A stretch of 64,000 nucleotides of DNA, taken from the NCBI RefSeq assembly GCF_000359585.1, contig NZ_APMH01000001.1, forward strand, positions 62,001 through 126,000, read 5' to 3'. Below are positions 8,862-17,983 of the stretch, piece after piece. Source of the stretch: Clostridium tyrobutyricum DSM 2637 = ATCC 25755 = JCM 11008 (GTDB taxonomy: Bacteria; Bacillota; Clostridia; Clostridiales; Clostridiaceae). Within the stretch, counting starts at the first letter, position 1; each line of letters opens with the position of its first letter. The translations under genes were made by a program, and so were the position numbers. The notes under the pieces were generated by a model. That model worked only from the letters and a program-made list of their open reading frames with translations. It made no database searches and was not told where the DNA came from.

Positions 8862-10055
8862 TTGAAAGAGAAATCATCTAAATTACTTATATTATTACTT
8901 GGCACTCTAAGTGCTTTTGGTCCACTTTCCATGGATATGTATTTGCCCTCTCTTCCATTAATTGAAAGAGAACTTAATACCAATGCTTCTTTTACACAGA
9001 TGAGTATTACAACATGCTTAATAGGCCTTGCATTAGGACAACTATTGATTGGCCCCTACAGCGACAAACATGGTCGAAAAAAGCCATTGCTATTAGGACT
9101 GATAACTTTTACAATCATTTCATTTGCATGCTCATTTATTACTTCAATATGGGTACTGATTTTTCTGAGATTTATACAGGGATTATCTGGTGCAGCGGGA
9201 CTTGTAATATCAAGAGCAATTGCCAGGGATTTATATGATGGAAAAGCTTTAACAAAGTTCTTTTCACTTCTTATGGCGGTAAATGGTGTATTTCCCATAC
9301 TATCTCCAATCTTTGGCGGCATCATATTAAAATTCACAACATGGAAAGGTGTATTTGTTGTTTTAGGTATTATTGGTACGCTATTGTTTGTATTTACACT
9401 GATATTTTTTAAAGAAACCTTGTCAACTGATAACTTATCCAATATTAAATCTGAACATACCCTAACCATACTCAAAACATTGATCAAAGACAGGGTATTT
9501 ATAAGTTATGCCTTGATACAGGGCCTTGTTATGGGAGCAATGTTCTGTTATATTTCAGGTTCTTCTTTCATATTGCAAAATATATTTGGATTATCTCCTC
9601 AACAATTCAGCATTGTCTTTGCAATAAATGGCTTGGGCATAGTTTTAATGTCACAAATCACCGGTAAACTGGCCTTAAAATCAAGTGAAAATTTACTTCT
9701 TCAAATAGGTGTAACCATTGCGGCACTAGGAAGTATAGCGCTATTTACAAGCTTGTTTTTACCAAGGCATATGTTATTTGTAACTATTCCCCTGTTCTTT
9801 ATCGTATCAATGGTTGGAGTAGTCAATACCTCTGGCTTTTCCCTTGCAATGCAGAATCAGAAAAAATCTGCAGGAAGTGCCTCTGCAATATTAGGCCTTG
9901 GAATGAATCTAATTGGTGGATTGCTTTCCCCATTAGTAGGAATGGGAGGCAATCATACTTATGTGCCAATGGCTGTACTTATACTTTTCTGTGATATCAG
10001 TGCTTTTTTGATTTTTTATTTATATCTGGCAAAGAAGGTTTATTCAATGGTATAA
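8862..10055 (+). CDS. Bcr/CflA-family MFS multidrug exporter
   Basis: 397 residues, about 12 membrane helices, with the family's FGPLSMDMYLPSLP at the first helix, GPYSDKHGRKKPL (motif A) between helices 2 and 3, and RFIQGLSGAAGLVISRAIARD in helix 4-5. TTG start at 8862 behind AGGAGG. It is divergent from the dehydrogenase gene and 35 bp upstream of a small unknown gene. Proton-driven export of drugs or metabolites is expected; substrate cannot be read from sequence. Confidence 0.88.
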   Translation: MKEKSSKLLILLLGTLSAFGPLSMDMYLPSLPLIERELNTNASFTQMSITTCLIGLALGQLLIGPYSDKHGRKKPLLLGLITFTIISFACSFITSIWVLIFLRFIQGLSGAAGLVISRAIARDLYDGKALTKFFSLLMAVNGVFPILSPIFGGIILKFTTWKGVFVVLGIIGTLLFVFTLIFFKETLSTDNLSNIKSEHTLTILKTLIKDRVFISYALIQGLVMGAMFCYISGSSFILQNIFGLSPQQFSIVFAINGLGIVLMSQITGKLALKSSENLLLQIGVTIAALGSIALFTSLFLPRHMLFVTIPLFFIVSMVGVVNTSGFSLAMQNQKKSAGSASAILGLGMNLIGGLLSPLVGMGGNHTYVPMAVLILFCDISAFLIFYLYLAKKVYSMV

Positions 10056-10090
10056 TATAGATAATATAAATATTATAAAGGAGTCAAATC

Positions 10091-10399
10091 GTGAAACTTG
10101 AATTTAAAATTATGGGGTTGGAACTAATTAAAAAGCATTTGTCACAACTTGAAAAAAATAATTCTGTCCATTATAAAGATCTATTTAATATCGCTTTCAT
10201 GAAAGATCATACTAAATTTTCCAGTTTTAATGAATTCCTGAAATCCGGTAACTTCACTGTAAATTCCATAGATGATTTTAAAGCCATACCAGATGAAAAA
10301 ATGGATACACACGTAAAAGAAGCTAGTGATTTTTCATGCTGGCAGGATATGCTGAATTCAGCTGTCAGAAGTTATACTATAACAAAGTTAGGGCTTTAA
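10091..10399 (+). CDS. Hypothetical protein, 102 aa
   Basis: GTG start at 10091 behind AAAGGAG. Soluble, mixed-charge protein with no membrane helix, no cysteine cluster and one internal Cys (SCWQDML). I recognise no family. It lies 35 bp after the MFS exporter and before a strong terminator, so the two are likely co-transcribed. Confidence 0.6.
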   Translation: MKLEFKIMGLELIKKHLSQLEKNNSVHYKDLFNIAFMKDHTKFSSFNEFLKSGNFTVNSIDDFKAIPDEKMDTHVKEASDFSCWQDMLNSAVRSYTITKLGL

Positions 10400-10404
10400 T
10401 AAAT

Positions 10405-10443
10405 ATACTGGATGTGTAATTTTTATTAATGCACATCCAGTAT
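10405..10443. terminator. Convergent terminator
   Basis: Perfect 12-bp stem ATACTGGATGTG / CACATCCAGTAT between the MFS unit and the convergent histidine kinase gene. Confidence 0.8.
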
Positions 10444-10453
10444 TTAATATAAC

Positions 10454-11815
10454 TCAGCTATTTATTGCTGGAAGTTCTATATTACAGGAAACTCCTCTTT
10501 CAATTTCACTTGTAATATTGAGATTTCCTTTATGGACTTTTATTATCTGATTTACAATCAAAAGTCCCATTCCATGTCCATTATCATATTGAAATCCTTT
10601 ATAAAAGTTACTCAATCGTTCTTTTTCAATTCCCGTACCATTATCCTTCACTTCAATTATAAATTTTAGCTTTTCCATGTAAACTTTGATTAAAATATTA
10701 CATCCACCTGGGTTATGATTTATACTATTTTGTATTAAATTTGAAATTGCACGTTTCAATAGGGTATAATCACCCAATATCATATGATTTCCACATTCAG
10801 ATGATATAATCAAATCTATATTGTATTTATCTTCCAGATCATTATTTAGAAAATCTGCAGCTATTTCACGTATTAGCTCTTCTGGAAAAATTTTCACAAG
10901 ATTAAGAGGCTGCATGTCATACTCCAGTTTTGATACAAGGTTCAGATCACTTACAAATTGTTTTATTTTTATACTCTGGCGCTGTATAATTTCAGCTTTG
11001 TCTCTAACTTCCATTGGAAGTTCGGCGCTTTCCTGAATCTGACTTGCATATCCCATAACCATTGACAGAGGAGTCCTAATATCATGAGATACTCCTGCAA
11101 TCCAATTTGTACGTGCATCATCCCTCTTCTTTAAAGCAATACGCTGCAATTGAACCTCTCTAGACGTCTTGTTTATTGCACTTGATAGATTTCCAAGTAT
11201 ACCTGAGCATGGAAGTTGAACCGGTTTTTTTTGAACTATATTCTCAATACCTTTTGCAACAGGACTTAAAGATCGATACAGTAATACTCCCAAAAACACT
11301 GCAAGCAAAAATGCAAACAATATATTTAGAATAAGAATTTCTACCATATGTTTAGGAATATCACCAATAAATTTGCTGGTAAATTGCACACTGTATTTCC
11401 AATAAGAATTTCTTTCATTTCCTATTACAAGCAGTCCTGAAGGATGATTCCATGTATCAACAGGATAGTCTTTCAAATACCATTTAGAGAAAGATGAAAC
11501 TTCTGAAATACTATACTGTTTTGATATGTCTTTAGGCATATTTTTGCTCCATATTACTTTCCCCCTGTCATCTAGAAGCATTCCCCATTTGTATTGGGAA
11601 TTCATAGCTTTCTCTCCCTTACGCCCCAATACATATTTACCATTTTGTAATTTCAAATCCTTTGATATTGTAACAATTTTGCTTCTGCTCTTATAACTTT
11701 GGGGAGTTTGGAATATAAGTATAGTCAAAAATGCAGCGTTGAAAATTACAAGAATCAGTGCAATTACAACTGTTCCAATTACAAATCTTGTAACTATTTT
11801 AAAGACATTCTTCAA
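10454..11815 (-). CDS. Sensor histidine kinase, lantibiotic-responsive type
   Basis: 453 residues: membrane helices at about 12-34 and 158-180 enclose an extracellular sensor domain of about 120 residues; HisKA with His244 in VSHDIRTPLS; HATPase with QNSINHNPGG and GTGIEKERL, GHGMGLLI. There is no clear HAMP domain. Paired with the response regulator upstream (2-bp gap) and divergent from a LanFEG-type ABC exporter, the arrangement resembles cprK/cprABC of Clostridioides difficile. Likely senses lantibiotic-like peptides. Confidence 0.88.
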   Translation of the reverse strand: MKNVFKIVTRFVIGTVVIALILVIFNAAFLTILIFQTPQSYKSRSKIVTISKDLKLQNGKYVLGRKGEKAMNSQYKWGMLLDDRGKVIWSKNMPKDISKQYSISEVSSFSKWYLKDYPVDTWNHPSGLLVIGNERNSYWKYSVQFTSKFIGDIPKHMVEILILNILFAFLLAVFLGVLLYRSLSPVAKGIENIVQKKPVQLPCSGILGNLSSAINKTSREVQLQRIALKKRDDARTNWIAGVSHDIRTPLSMVMGYASQIQESAELPMEVRDKAEIIQRQSIKIKQFVSDLNLVSKLEYDMQPLNLVKIFPEELIREIAADFLNNDLEDKYNIDLIISSECGNHMILGDYTLLKRAISNLIQNSINHNPGGCNILIKVYMEKLKFIIEVKDNGTGIEKERLSNFYKGFQYDNGHGMGLLIVNQIIKVHKGNLNITSEIERGVSCNIELPAINS

Positions 11816-11817
11816 TT

Positions 11818-12531
11818 TTATTTCTCCTTTGAAAGTTTATATCCTAATCCTCTTGCAGTTATTATATGTACAGGATTAGACGGGTCCTTCTCTATTTTTT
11901 CCCTTAACCTCCTTATATGAACCATCAATGTGTTTTCATAACCATATAGTCTGTCATTCCAGGCTGTCCTGCATAAACTATCTCCTGTTACAATATTTCC
12001 TCTGTTTTCATAAAGTTTTTCAAGAAGTACATATTCCTTGGCAGTCAAGGAAACTTGTTTGTTGTTATATACAACAGTGCCACTATTAAAATCAATTTTA
12101 CGCTCTCCAAGATAAAATATTGGTTTTTTTATGCTATTTAAAACAATTGGAAAATACGTCCTTCTTAAAACTGCAGACAATCGAAGTATAAGCTCTCGCG
12201 GCAAAAAAGGCTTGGGTATATAATCATCTGCACCAAGACCCAAACCTAAAAGTCTATTTTCATCTTCATCCCTCGCTGATAGAAACAGAACCGGAATCTG
12301 TGATTTTTCTCTAAACTTTTTAAAAAGTCCAAATCCATCACCATCAGGCAGCATAACATCCAGTATAATACAATCTGGATTTACTTTATAAAATTGTTTT
12401 TCTGCATCACTGCAGGATAAAGCAGTATAGATCCTGGAAAATCCAGCTTTAAAAAGTATTTCTTTTATCATGTCCAATAATTCAACTTCATCATCTACAA
12501 TTAAAAGTTTTCCATCATAAATATCTTTCAT
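11818..12531 (-). CDS. OmpR-family response regulator
   Basis: 237 residues: receiver domain (DD14-15 region, phosphoacceptor Asp58 in IILDVMLPDGDG, Lys in YIPKPF) and a C-terminal winged helix (about 135-235, ENTLMVHIRRLREKIE). ATG at 12531 follows AGGTGA; a GTG at 12540 overlaps that site. First gene of the RR-HK unit, probably binding the TAAGGT repeats in the divergent promoter region. Confidence 0.9.
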   Translation of the reverse strand: MKDIYDGKLLIVDDEVELLDMIKEILFKAGFSRIYTALSCSDAEKQFYKVNPDCIILDVMLPDGDGFGLFKKFREKSQIPVLFLSARDEDENRLLGLGLGADDYIPKPFLPRELILRLSAVLRRTYFPIVLNSIKKPIFYLGERKIDFNSGTVVYNNKQVSLTAKEYVLLEKLYENRGNIVTGDSLCRTAWNDRLYGYENTLMVHIRRLREKIEKDPSNPVHIITARGLGYKLSKEK

Positions 12532-12593
12532 ATATATCACCTAAAATTATTATATCTTAAAATAAAACAATTTATAATTGTAAATTAAAAGTT

Positions 12594-12632
12594 TAAGGTT
12601 ATTGTAAGGTTTTATTCAGCTCTATGTAAGGT
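12594..12632. promoter_or_regulatory. TAAGGT direct repeats: predicted response-regulator site
   Basis: TAAGGT occurs at 12594-12599, 12605-12610 and 12627-12632, starts spaced 11 and 22 bp, so all on one helix face. It lies in the divergent region between the two-component genes and the ABC exporter; candidate -10 hexamers TATACT follow at 12641 and 12652. This is the layout of an OmpR-type activator site. Confidence 0.6.
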
Positions 12633-12677
12633 AGCTATTTTATACTTACTCTATACTTTACAAGAGGAGTTGTTTTA

Positions 12678-13592
12678 ATGACAAATATTATTATAACAAA
12701 AGGTGTTTCCAAACAATATGGAGAAACTATGAGAGTTAAAGATTTGGACATGGTTGTAAAAGAAGGTTCCATATATGGGTTTCTAGGACCTAATGGGGCA
12801 GGAAAGTCTACAACTTTAAAGATGATTTTAGGACTTGTAAATCCAACCTCAGGAAATATTTCTGTATTTAATAAAAAAATAAATTATAAAAATCGTCTAA
12901 GCATATTAAAAGAGGTCGGATCTCTTATTGAATCACCCTCTTATTATGGTCATCTAACTGGTGAAGAAAACCTTGAAATTGTCCAAACATTGAGAGGTGT
13001 TTCTAAAAATAGAATAGATGAAGTTTTAAATATAGTTCGACTTGAAAATCAAAGGAATAAAAAGGTATCGCAATATTCTCTTGGTATGAAACAGAGGCTT
13101 GGAATTGCCTGTGCACTTATTGGAAATCCAAAACTTCTTATTCTTGACGAGCCTACAAACGGACTTGATCCTGCAGGTATTCAGGAAATGAGAGAACTTA
13201 TATGTTTACTGCCAAAACAATATGGAATGACAATTGTAGTCTCCAGTCATATTTTAAGTGAAATAGATCAGATGGCCACAGATGTTGGTATTATAAGAAA
13301 CGGTGAGCTTGTGTTTCAAAATAGTCTTGAAAATCTTCATTCCCACAGTCAGGAAAGAATACTTATTAAGACATTGAACAATGCTGCAGCAAAGGAAATC
13401 ATACTTAAATCTGGTATGAACTGTAAGCTAAATGGAGATTATATTGTACTACCCAAATTAAGTGATTCTGAAATTGCCCATTACAATTATATTCTTTCAA
13501 AAAACAATATAGGAACTGTTAGAATTGAAGAGCACAAGAAAAGTTTGGAAGATATATTCTTGGAACTAACAGGAAAGTCGGTGAGTCTATGA
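12678..13592 (+). CDS. Lantibiotic-immunity type ABC transporter ATPase (LanF/CprA-like)
   Basis: 304 residues: Walker A GPNGAGKST (about 38-46), signature YSLGMKQRLGIA, Walker B LLILDEPTNGLDPAG, and a C-terminal extension ending EDIFLELTGK typical of BcrA/LanF. ATG at 12678 with AGAGGAG upstream. Overlaps the next permease by 4 bp. Likely energises removal of cationic peptide antibiotics from the membrane. Confidence 0.9.
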   Translation: MTNIIITKGVSKQYGETMRVKDLDMVVKEGSIYGFLGPNGAGKSTTLKMILGLVNPTSGNISVFNKKINYKNRLSILKEVGSLIESPSYYGHLTGEENLEIVQTLRGVSKNRIDEVLNIVRLENQRNKKVSQYSLGMKQRLGIACALIGNPKLLILDEPTNGLDPAGIQEMRELICLLPKQYGMTIVVSSHILSEIDQMATDVGIIRNGELVFQNSLENLHSHSQERILIKTLNNAAAKEIILKSGMNCKLNGDYIVLPKLSDSEIAHYNYILSKNNIGTVRIEEHKKSLEDIFLELTGKSVSL

Positions 13593-14344
13593 AAAATTTA
13601 TTCTGTCTCGAATTCTTCAAACTGAAGCACAAAAAAATATGGACTTTACCATTTGCTCTGATTATTGTTCAATTTTTATGGAGCATAAAATCAATGATGT
13701 CCTACACTGGACTTCATGGGTCGGCAGGAATGTGGAAATATATGCTCTATCAGATGGGTTCACTCAACTGTCTTATGATGCCAGTTATAATTGCCATTAT
13801 AGCATCTAGAATGTCGGATATGGAACATAAAGGCTGCACATTTAAGTTTATGAATACAATTGTATATCCAGGCAAATTATATACAGCAAAATTTCTGTGC
13901 GGCAGTATTTACTTGATTTTTATGGCACTTGCACAGACTTCAGTAATGATATTCATAAGTTTTATAATTAAATTCAAGGATGTACTTCCTGTGCATCATA
14001 TATTAGTATTTTTTATTATGACATTGATTGTCAATTTATGTATTTTTACGATTCAACTTGGGATTTCCATTCTTGTTTCAAACCAGATGATAGCCTTGAT
14101 TACAGGCTTGATAGAAAGTTTTACGGGACTGTTTGCCATGTTTTTTCCAAGAATCATTCAAAGATTTTTTCTTTGGTCATATTACAATATACTCAGTACA
14201 ATAAATCCAATTACTGATTTAAAAACCAAAAGCTTTAAGGTAGAGTATACTTCACTTGATTTATGTGGACTTTTTGTAATATGCATTTCATCTGTAATAT
14301 TGTTTTTAGCAGGAAAATTTATTTTTGAGAGAAAAGAGGTATAA
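13589..14344 (+). CDS. ABC-2 type permease (LanE-like)
   Basis: 251 residues with about six membrane helices; N-terminal LEFFKLKHKKIW is the amphipathic lead-in of lantibiotic immunity permeases. It overlaps the ATPase by 4 bp and is followed at once by a second permease, the LanFEG order. No peptide biosynthesis genes are nearby, so this is resistance rather than producer immunity. Confidence 0.85.
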   Translation: MKNLFCLEFFKLKHKKIWTLPFALIIVQFLWSIKSMMSYTGLHGSAGMWKYMLYQMGSLNCLMMPVIIAIIASRMSDMEHKGCTFKFMNTIVYPGKLYTAKFLCGSIYLIFMALAQTSVMIFISFIIKFKDVLPVHHILVFFIMTLIVNLCIFTIQLGISILVSNQMIALITGLIESFTGLFAMFFPRIIQRFFLWSYYNILSTINPITDLKTKSFKVEYTSLDLCGLFVICISSVILFLAGKFIFERKEV

Positions 14345-14348
14345 TCCT

Positions 14349-15077
14349 ATGTTTATAAAAGTATTTGTTACAGAGTGGAAAAAGCTCAACAGATCCATGA
14401 TATGGCTAGCTGTAATTATTGTTCCTGTATTGGCAGCTTTCATGGGAAGTTTTAATTACGTTCAAAATGCAAGCATACTCAAGGACAAATGGTATGACTT
14501 ATGGACCCAGCTGTGTCTGTTTTATGCATATTTTTTTCTACCTTGCCTGATAGGTATATACTGCTCTTATATTTGTAGATTGGAACATTTAAACCACAAT
14601 TGGAATTTAGTAATGACCCAGCCTGTAAGTATTTCATATATATTTCTAGGTAAACTTTCTGCAGCATCTGGTCTAACCTTTATAACTCAAGTTTTTATGG
14701 GTATACTCTATTTGATTTCAGGAAAATTCACGGGTATAAATACAGGAATACCTCATGATATATTTTTATGGTTGATTCTAGGATGGATAGCTTCCATTGT
14801 TATATCGGCTCTTCAACTTTGTATTTCAATTATTGTTAAAAACTTTGCAGCACCAGTTGGAGTTGCCTTTGCAGGAGGAATTTTTGGCCTTCTAATGCTG
14901 GCTAAAGGATATGGTGTATTCTTCCCATTTTCTCTACTTTCCTTTGCTATGAATTCAAGCCATCCACAAAATGCACTTACGTCAGGTAACATAGTAGAAA
15001 CTTTAATAAGTTGTGCGGTGTTTTTAACAATATTTTGTTGGTTTGGAATATTAAATTTAAAAAGAAGTGAGCTATAA
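14349..15077 (+). CDS. ABC-2 type permease (LanG-like)
   Basis: 242 residues, about six membrane helices, N-terminal FVTEWKKLNRSM. The ATG at 14349 is preceded by AGAGG and gives the usual LanG length; an in-frame TTG at 14325 would overlap the previous gene. Second membrane subunit of the exporter; terminator follows at 15084. Confidence 0.82.
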   Translation: MFIKVFVTEWKKLNRSMIWLAVIIVPVLAAFMGSFNYVQNASILKDKWYDLWTQLCLFYAYFFLPCLIGIYCSYICRLEHLNHNWNLVMTQPVSISYIFLGKLSAASGLTFITQVFMGILYLISGKFTGINTGIPHDIFLWLILGWIASIVISALQLCISIIVKNFAAPVGVAFAGGIFGLLMLAKGYGVFFPFSLLSFAMNSSHPQNALTSGNIVETLISCAVFLTIFCWFGILNLKRSEL

Positions 15078-15083
15078 AATAAA

Positions 15084-15122
15084 GAGAATATGATTTTTAC
15101 AATTAAAAGATCATATTCTCTA
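15084..15122. terminator. Bidirectional terminator
   Basis: 12-bp stem AGAGAATATGAT / ATCATATTCTCT between convergent genes, A-rich before and T-rich after. Confidence 0.82.
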
Positions 15123-15136
15123 TTTTAATTTTCTAT

Positions 15137-15910
15137 TTATACATTTATGTTGGATGTATAGGTAACATTTACTCTTCCAATATAGGAACTGATTTCAACT
15201 TTTGCATTCACACCAAAAACAGTTTTTATCATATTCTCCGTTATAACTTCTTCCGAACTCCCGTAATCTATTATCTTTCCTTCCTTCATAACAAATATTT
15301 TATTACAATAAAGTGCCGCTATATTCAAATCATGTATAGATGAAAAGACAGTAATTTTTTGATTTTTCAGTATATCCATTATTTGAAACTGACAGCGTAT
15401 ATCAAGGTAATTGGTTGGTTCATCCAGTATTATGAATTCAGCTTTCTGGGTAAGAGCTCTAGCAATTAGAACTCTTTGTTTTTCTCCACCAGACAAACTG
15501 AAAAAATTTCTATTTTCATAATTTGACAATCCAACTTCTTTTAACGATATCCGTGCTATATCCAAATCATACTTTGAATTATTCTCAAAAAGTTTCTTAT
15601 GTGCATATCTCCCCAAAATAACCATATCCAAAACCTTCACATCAAATTCCACATTATTTTCCTGAACCATAACTGCCATCTTCCTGGCTGTTTCTTTACT
15701 GGTGAGCTTATTTAGATTACAATCATCAATAAAAACAGTTCCTCTATAAGGTCTGTAAACCCTATAGATATTCTTTAATAATGTGGATTTTCCGCATCCA
15801 TTCGGACCAATAAGACCTACAAAATCACCTTTTTCTATTTCAATGTTTATATCTTTTAATATATCTTTACCGAAAATTTTATAAAATAAGTTATGAACTT
15901 TAAGTTTCAT
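15137..15910 (-). CDS. Iron-siderophore/corrinoid ABC transporter ATPase (FecE/BtuD-like)
   Basis: 257 residues: Walker A GPNGCGKSTLL, signature FFSLSGGEKQRVLIA, Walker B FIILDEPTNYLD, switch His in SSIHDLN. ATG at 15910 follows GGAGGGA. Its start overlaps the end of a FecCD-type permease reading frame, but that permease is truncated and no binding protein is present, so the ATPase is probably a remnant of a broken uptake system unless it pairs with subunits elsewhere. Confidence 0.85.
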   Translation of the reverse strand: MKLKVHNLFYKIFGKDILKDINIEIEKGDFVGLIGPNGCGKSTLLKNIYRVYRPYRGTVFIDDCNLNKLTSKETARKMAVMVQENNVEFDVKVLDMVILGRYAHKKLFENNSKYDLDIARISLKEVGLSNYENRNFFSLSGGEKQRVLIARALTQKAEFIILDEPTNYLDIRCQFQIMDILKNQKITVFSSIHDLNIAALYCNKIFVMKEGKIIDYGSSEEVITENMIKTVFGVNAKVEISSYIGRVNVTYTSNINV

Positions 15911-16210
15911 TATCTCCCTCCTCCAAATGAATAACTGCTTTTTTTCAAAAGCCATAAAAAGAAAGGAGCTCCTATAAATGCAGTCACAACACCTATAGGC
16001 AATTCTTCCGGTGACACAACTACTCTTGCACAAACATCCGCCCATATTAAAAATATTCCGCCGAGTAAAATCGATACAGGCATCAGCCTACTATGTTTTG
16101 AGCCTACAAATGTACGGGAAATGTGTGGAATAATCAGTCCTACAAATCCTATAACACCACTTACAGAAACTATGGAAGCTGTAAGCAGAGTACATATTAT
16201 TATTATTGTA
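15910..16210 (-). pseudogene. FecCD-family permease, 3' fragment
   Basis: About 95 C-terminal residues of a BtuC/FepD-type permease remain: TASIVSVSGVIGFVGLIIPH, SRLMPVSILLGG and PEELPIGVVTAFIGAPFFLW. The first two thirds (about 230 residues) are missing. Upstream the reading frame runs on to 16302, but that part is the antisense of an SDR gene fragment, so the junction at roughly 16205-16225 is a recombination or deletion point. Confidence 0.8.
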
Positions 16211-16384
16211 AAATCTGCTATCGAAACAACTCCAGATGACATAGATAAAATCTTCTCTATAAATTTCAAAGGAACATTTCTAACAGACATTGCTGCTGCC
16301 AAACAGATGATTAAACAGGATACCTTAGTAATATCATAAACTGCTCAAGCCTTCATCAATGACAGCTGGATAGTTATGAATTAA
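16209..16384 (+). pseudogene. Short-chain dehydrogenase/reductase, decayed fragment
   Basis: The plus strand reads SAIETTPDDIDKIFSINF then KGTFLTDIAAAKQMIKQ, the NxxG/T helix region of SDR enzymes, then an in-frame TAA (16337-16339) and TAQAFINDSWIVMN, which resembles the SDR C-terminal TGQxxxxDGGWxM segment. The Rossmann N-terminus and the YxxxK active site are missing. Only an internally deleted relic remains, abutting the truncated FecCD permease. Confidence 0.6.
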
Positions 16385-16424
16385 TTTTTTATAAGATATA
16401 TTTGACTAGAGTATGAAATCTACT

Positions 16425-17795
16425 CTAGTCATGTTGCTTTCTATGTTTCTGAACAATATCAGATGCAATTTTATGCGCATTTTTAGCAGTTTCGATGGAA
16501 TCCAGTGTTAAAACTCTACCATCTTTTACTACGATTTTTCCATTTATCATAGTCATTTTTGTTAAACTGGAGTTTCCAAGACACACTATGGATACAAGCG
16601 GATCATGACATCCTGCATATTCAATTCCATTAAGATCCAGTAAAATTATATCTGCCGCTTTTCCTATATCCAGTCTTCCTGTGTCCTGTCTCCCAAGTAC
16701 ATCTGCCCCTCCACGTGTGGCAGTTTTCAAAATTTCATAGGCACTTAAACCTTCTGAGCCATATTTGAGATGATTTAACAGATAGGCTCGTCTTACTTCT
16801 TCCCACATATTTGATCCATCATTGCTGGCACTTCCATCTACTGCTATACTCAGCTTTCCACCTGCCTTTGCTATTTCACTAGTTCTGCAAATTCCACTGT
16901 TTAGTTTCATGTTTGAAGATGGACAGTGAGCTATGCCTGAACCCTGAAGAGAGTTTATCTCCCTTTCGTTGAGGTGTATTCCATGAGCAAACCATACATC
17001 AGGTCCAATCCATTCCAAATCCTCCATCAACTCATAGGGCCTTCGTCCAAACTTGTCCATGCAGAATCTTTCTTCATCCTTTGTTTCCGCAAGATGAGTA
17101 TGCATCATTACTCCTCTTTTTCTAGCAAGATCTCTGGTTGAAAGCATCAATTCTTTAGTTACAGAAAATGGTGAACAAGGTGCCAGTGCTATTCTAAGCA
17201 TTGAAAACTCATCTGGATCATGATATTTGTCTATAAGCCTTTCACTATCTTCTAAAATCTGATCTTCTGTTTCAACAACTGACATTGGAGGCAACCCTCC
17301 CTGATCACGCCCAAGTGACATGGATCCTCTTGTAGCATGAAATCTGATACCTATCTTTTCTGCTGCCTTAATTTCATAATCAATCAAATTTTCAGGTTGA
17401 TCTTTTGGAAATAAATAATGGTGATCAGAAGTCAGAGTACATCCTGTACGAAGCAGCTCGCTGAATCCCACTAGAGCTCCATAGTAAACAGCTTCAGGCG
17501 TTATATTCTTCCAAAATTCATATAGACCAACAAGCCATGGGAAAAGAGGTTTTTCCTGAACTTCACTTATACCTCTGAAAAGAGTTTGATACAAATGATG
17601 GTGAGTATTTACAAATCCAGGCAATGCTGCAAGACCTGAACAGTCTATAATTTCAGTATCTTCGCTTGTTTTAATATTGTTACCTATATGAATAATTTTA
17701 GAACCACTTATCAGTATATCGGATTGATTGAATATTTCATCTCTGTCATTGAAAGTAAATATGTGACTTATGTTTTTTAGTAATATGGATTTCAT
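16425..17795 (-). CDS. Amidohydrolase, 8-oxoguanine deaminase / AtzB-like
   Basis: 456 residues of the cytosine/guanine deaminase-like amidohydrolase group: metal-binding HHH in VNTHHHLYQTLFRG (about 62), HTHLAET (about 232), WFAHGIHLNE (about 262) and SIAVDGSASNDGSNM carrying the catalytic Asp. The motif set matches 8-oxoguanine deaminases. ATG at 17795 follows GGGAGGAA. It stands alone between pseudogenes; an attenuator-like hairpin lies just upstream. It would convert 8-oxoguanine to urate, or act on a related aminated heterocycle. Confidence 0.8.
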   Translation of the reverse strand: MKSILLKNISHIFTFNDRDEIFNQSDILISGSKIIHIGNNIKTSEDTEIIDCSGLAALPGFVNTHHHLYQTLFRGISEVQEKPLFPWLVGLYEFWKNITPEAVYYGALVGFSELLRTGCTLTSDHHYLFPKDQPENLIDYEIKAAEKIGIRFHATRGSMSLGRDQGGLPPMSVVETEDQILEDSERLIDKYHDPDEFSMLRIALAPCSPFSVTKELMLSTRDLARKRGVMMHTHLAETKDEERFCMDKFGRRPYELMEDLEWIGPDVWFAHGIHLNEREINSLQGSGIAHCPSSNMKLNSGICRTSEIAKAGGKLSIAVDGSASNDGSNMWEEVRRAYLLNHLKYGSEGLSAYEILKTATRGGADVLGRQDTGRLDIGKAADIILLDLNGIEYAGCHDPLVSIVCLGNSSLTKMTMINGKIVVKDGRVLTLDSIETAKNAHKIASDIVQKHRKQHD

Positions 17796-17820
17796 CTTGA
17801 TTCCTCCCAGGTAAAAAGGC

Positions 17821-17859
17821 AAAAAATAAAAACCACCTTAAATAGTATTTAAAGTGGTT
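17821..17859 (-). terminator. Terminator/attenuator before the deaminase start
   Basis: 13-bp stem AACCACTTTAAAT / ATTTAAGGTGGTT (one U-G pair), 3-nt loop, then TTTTTATTTTTT on the minus strand, only 26 bp upstream of the deaminase ATG. It either ends upstream transcription or attenuates the deaminase gene. I found no known aptamer upstream. Confidence 0.7.
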
Positions 17860-17983
17860 AACATGACACTGTTATAAATATATAATTTTTGCTCTTCAAT
17901 TGTTTTATTTAATTATATACAATTTATATACATAATTCAACAGTTGATAATATATAAATATATTTTTATGAGATTTTATAATA

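Noticed and set aside
12678-15077. Lantibiotic biosynthesis cluster
   Set aside because: Only exporter and two-component genes are present; no precursor peptide, LanB/C/M or protease genes in either locus.
15910-16302. Complete small 130-aa permease gene
   Set aside because: Only the last 95 residues are FecCD-like; the N-terminal part is antisense SDR sequence.
17796-17983. Purine or 2'-deoxyguanosine riboswitch upstream of the 8-oxoguanine deaminase
   Set aside because: The conserved TATA...GTTTCTACC...ACTAT loop sequences are absent on the minus strand.
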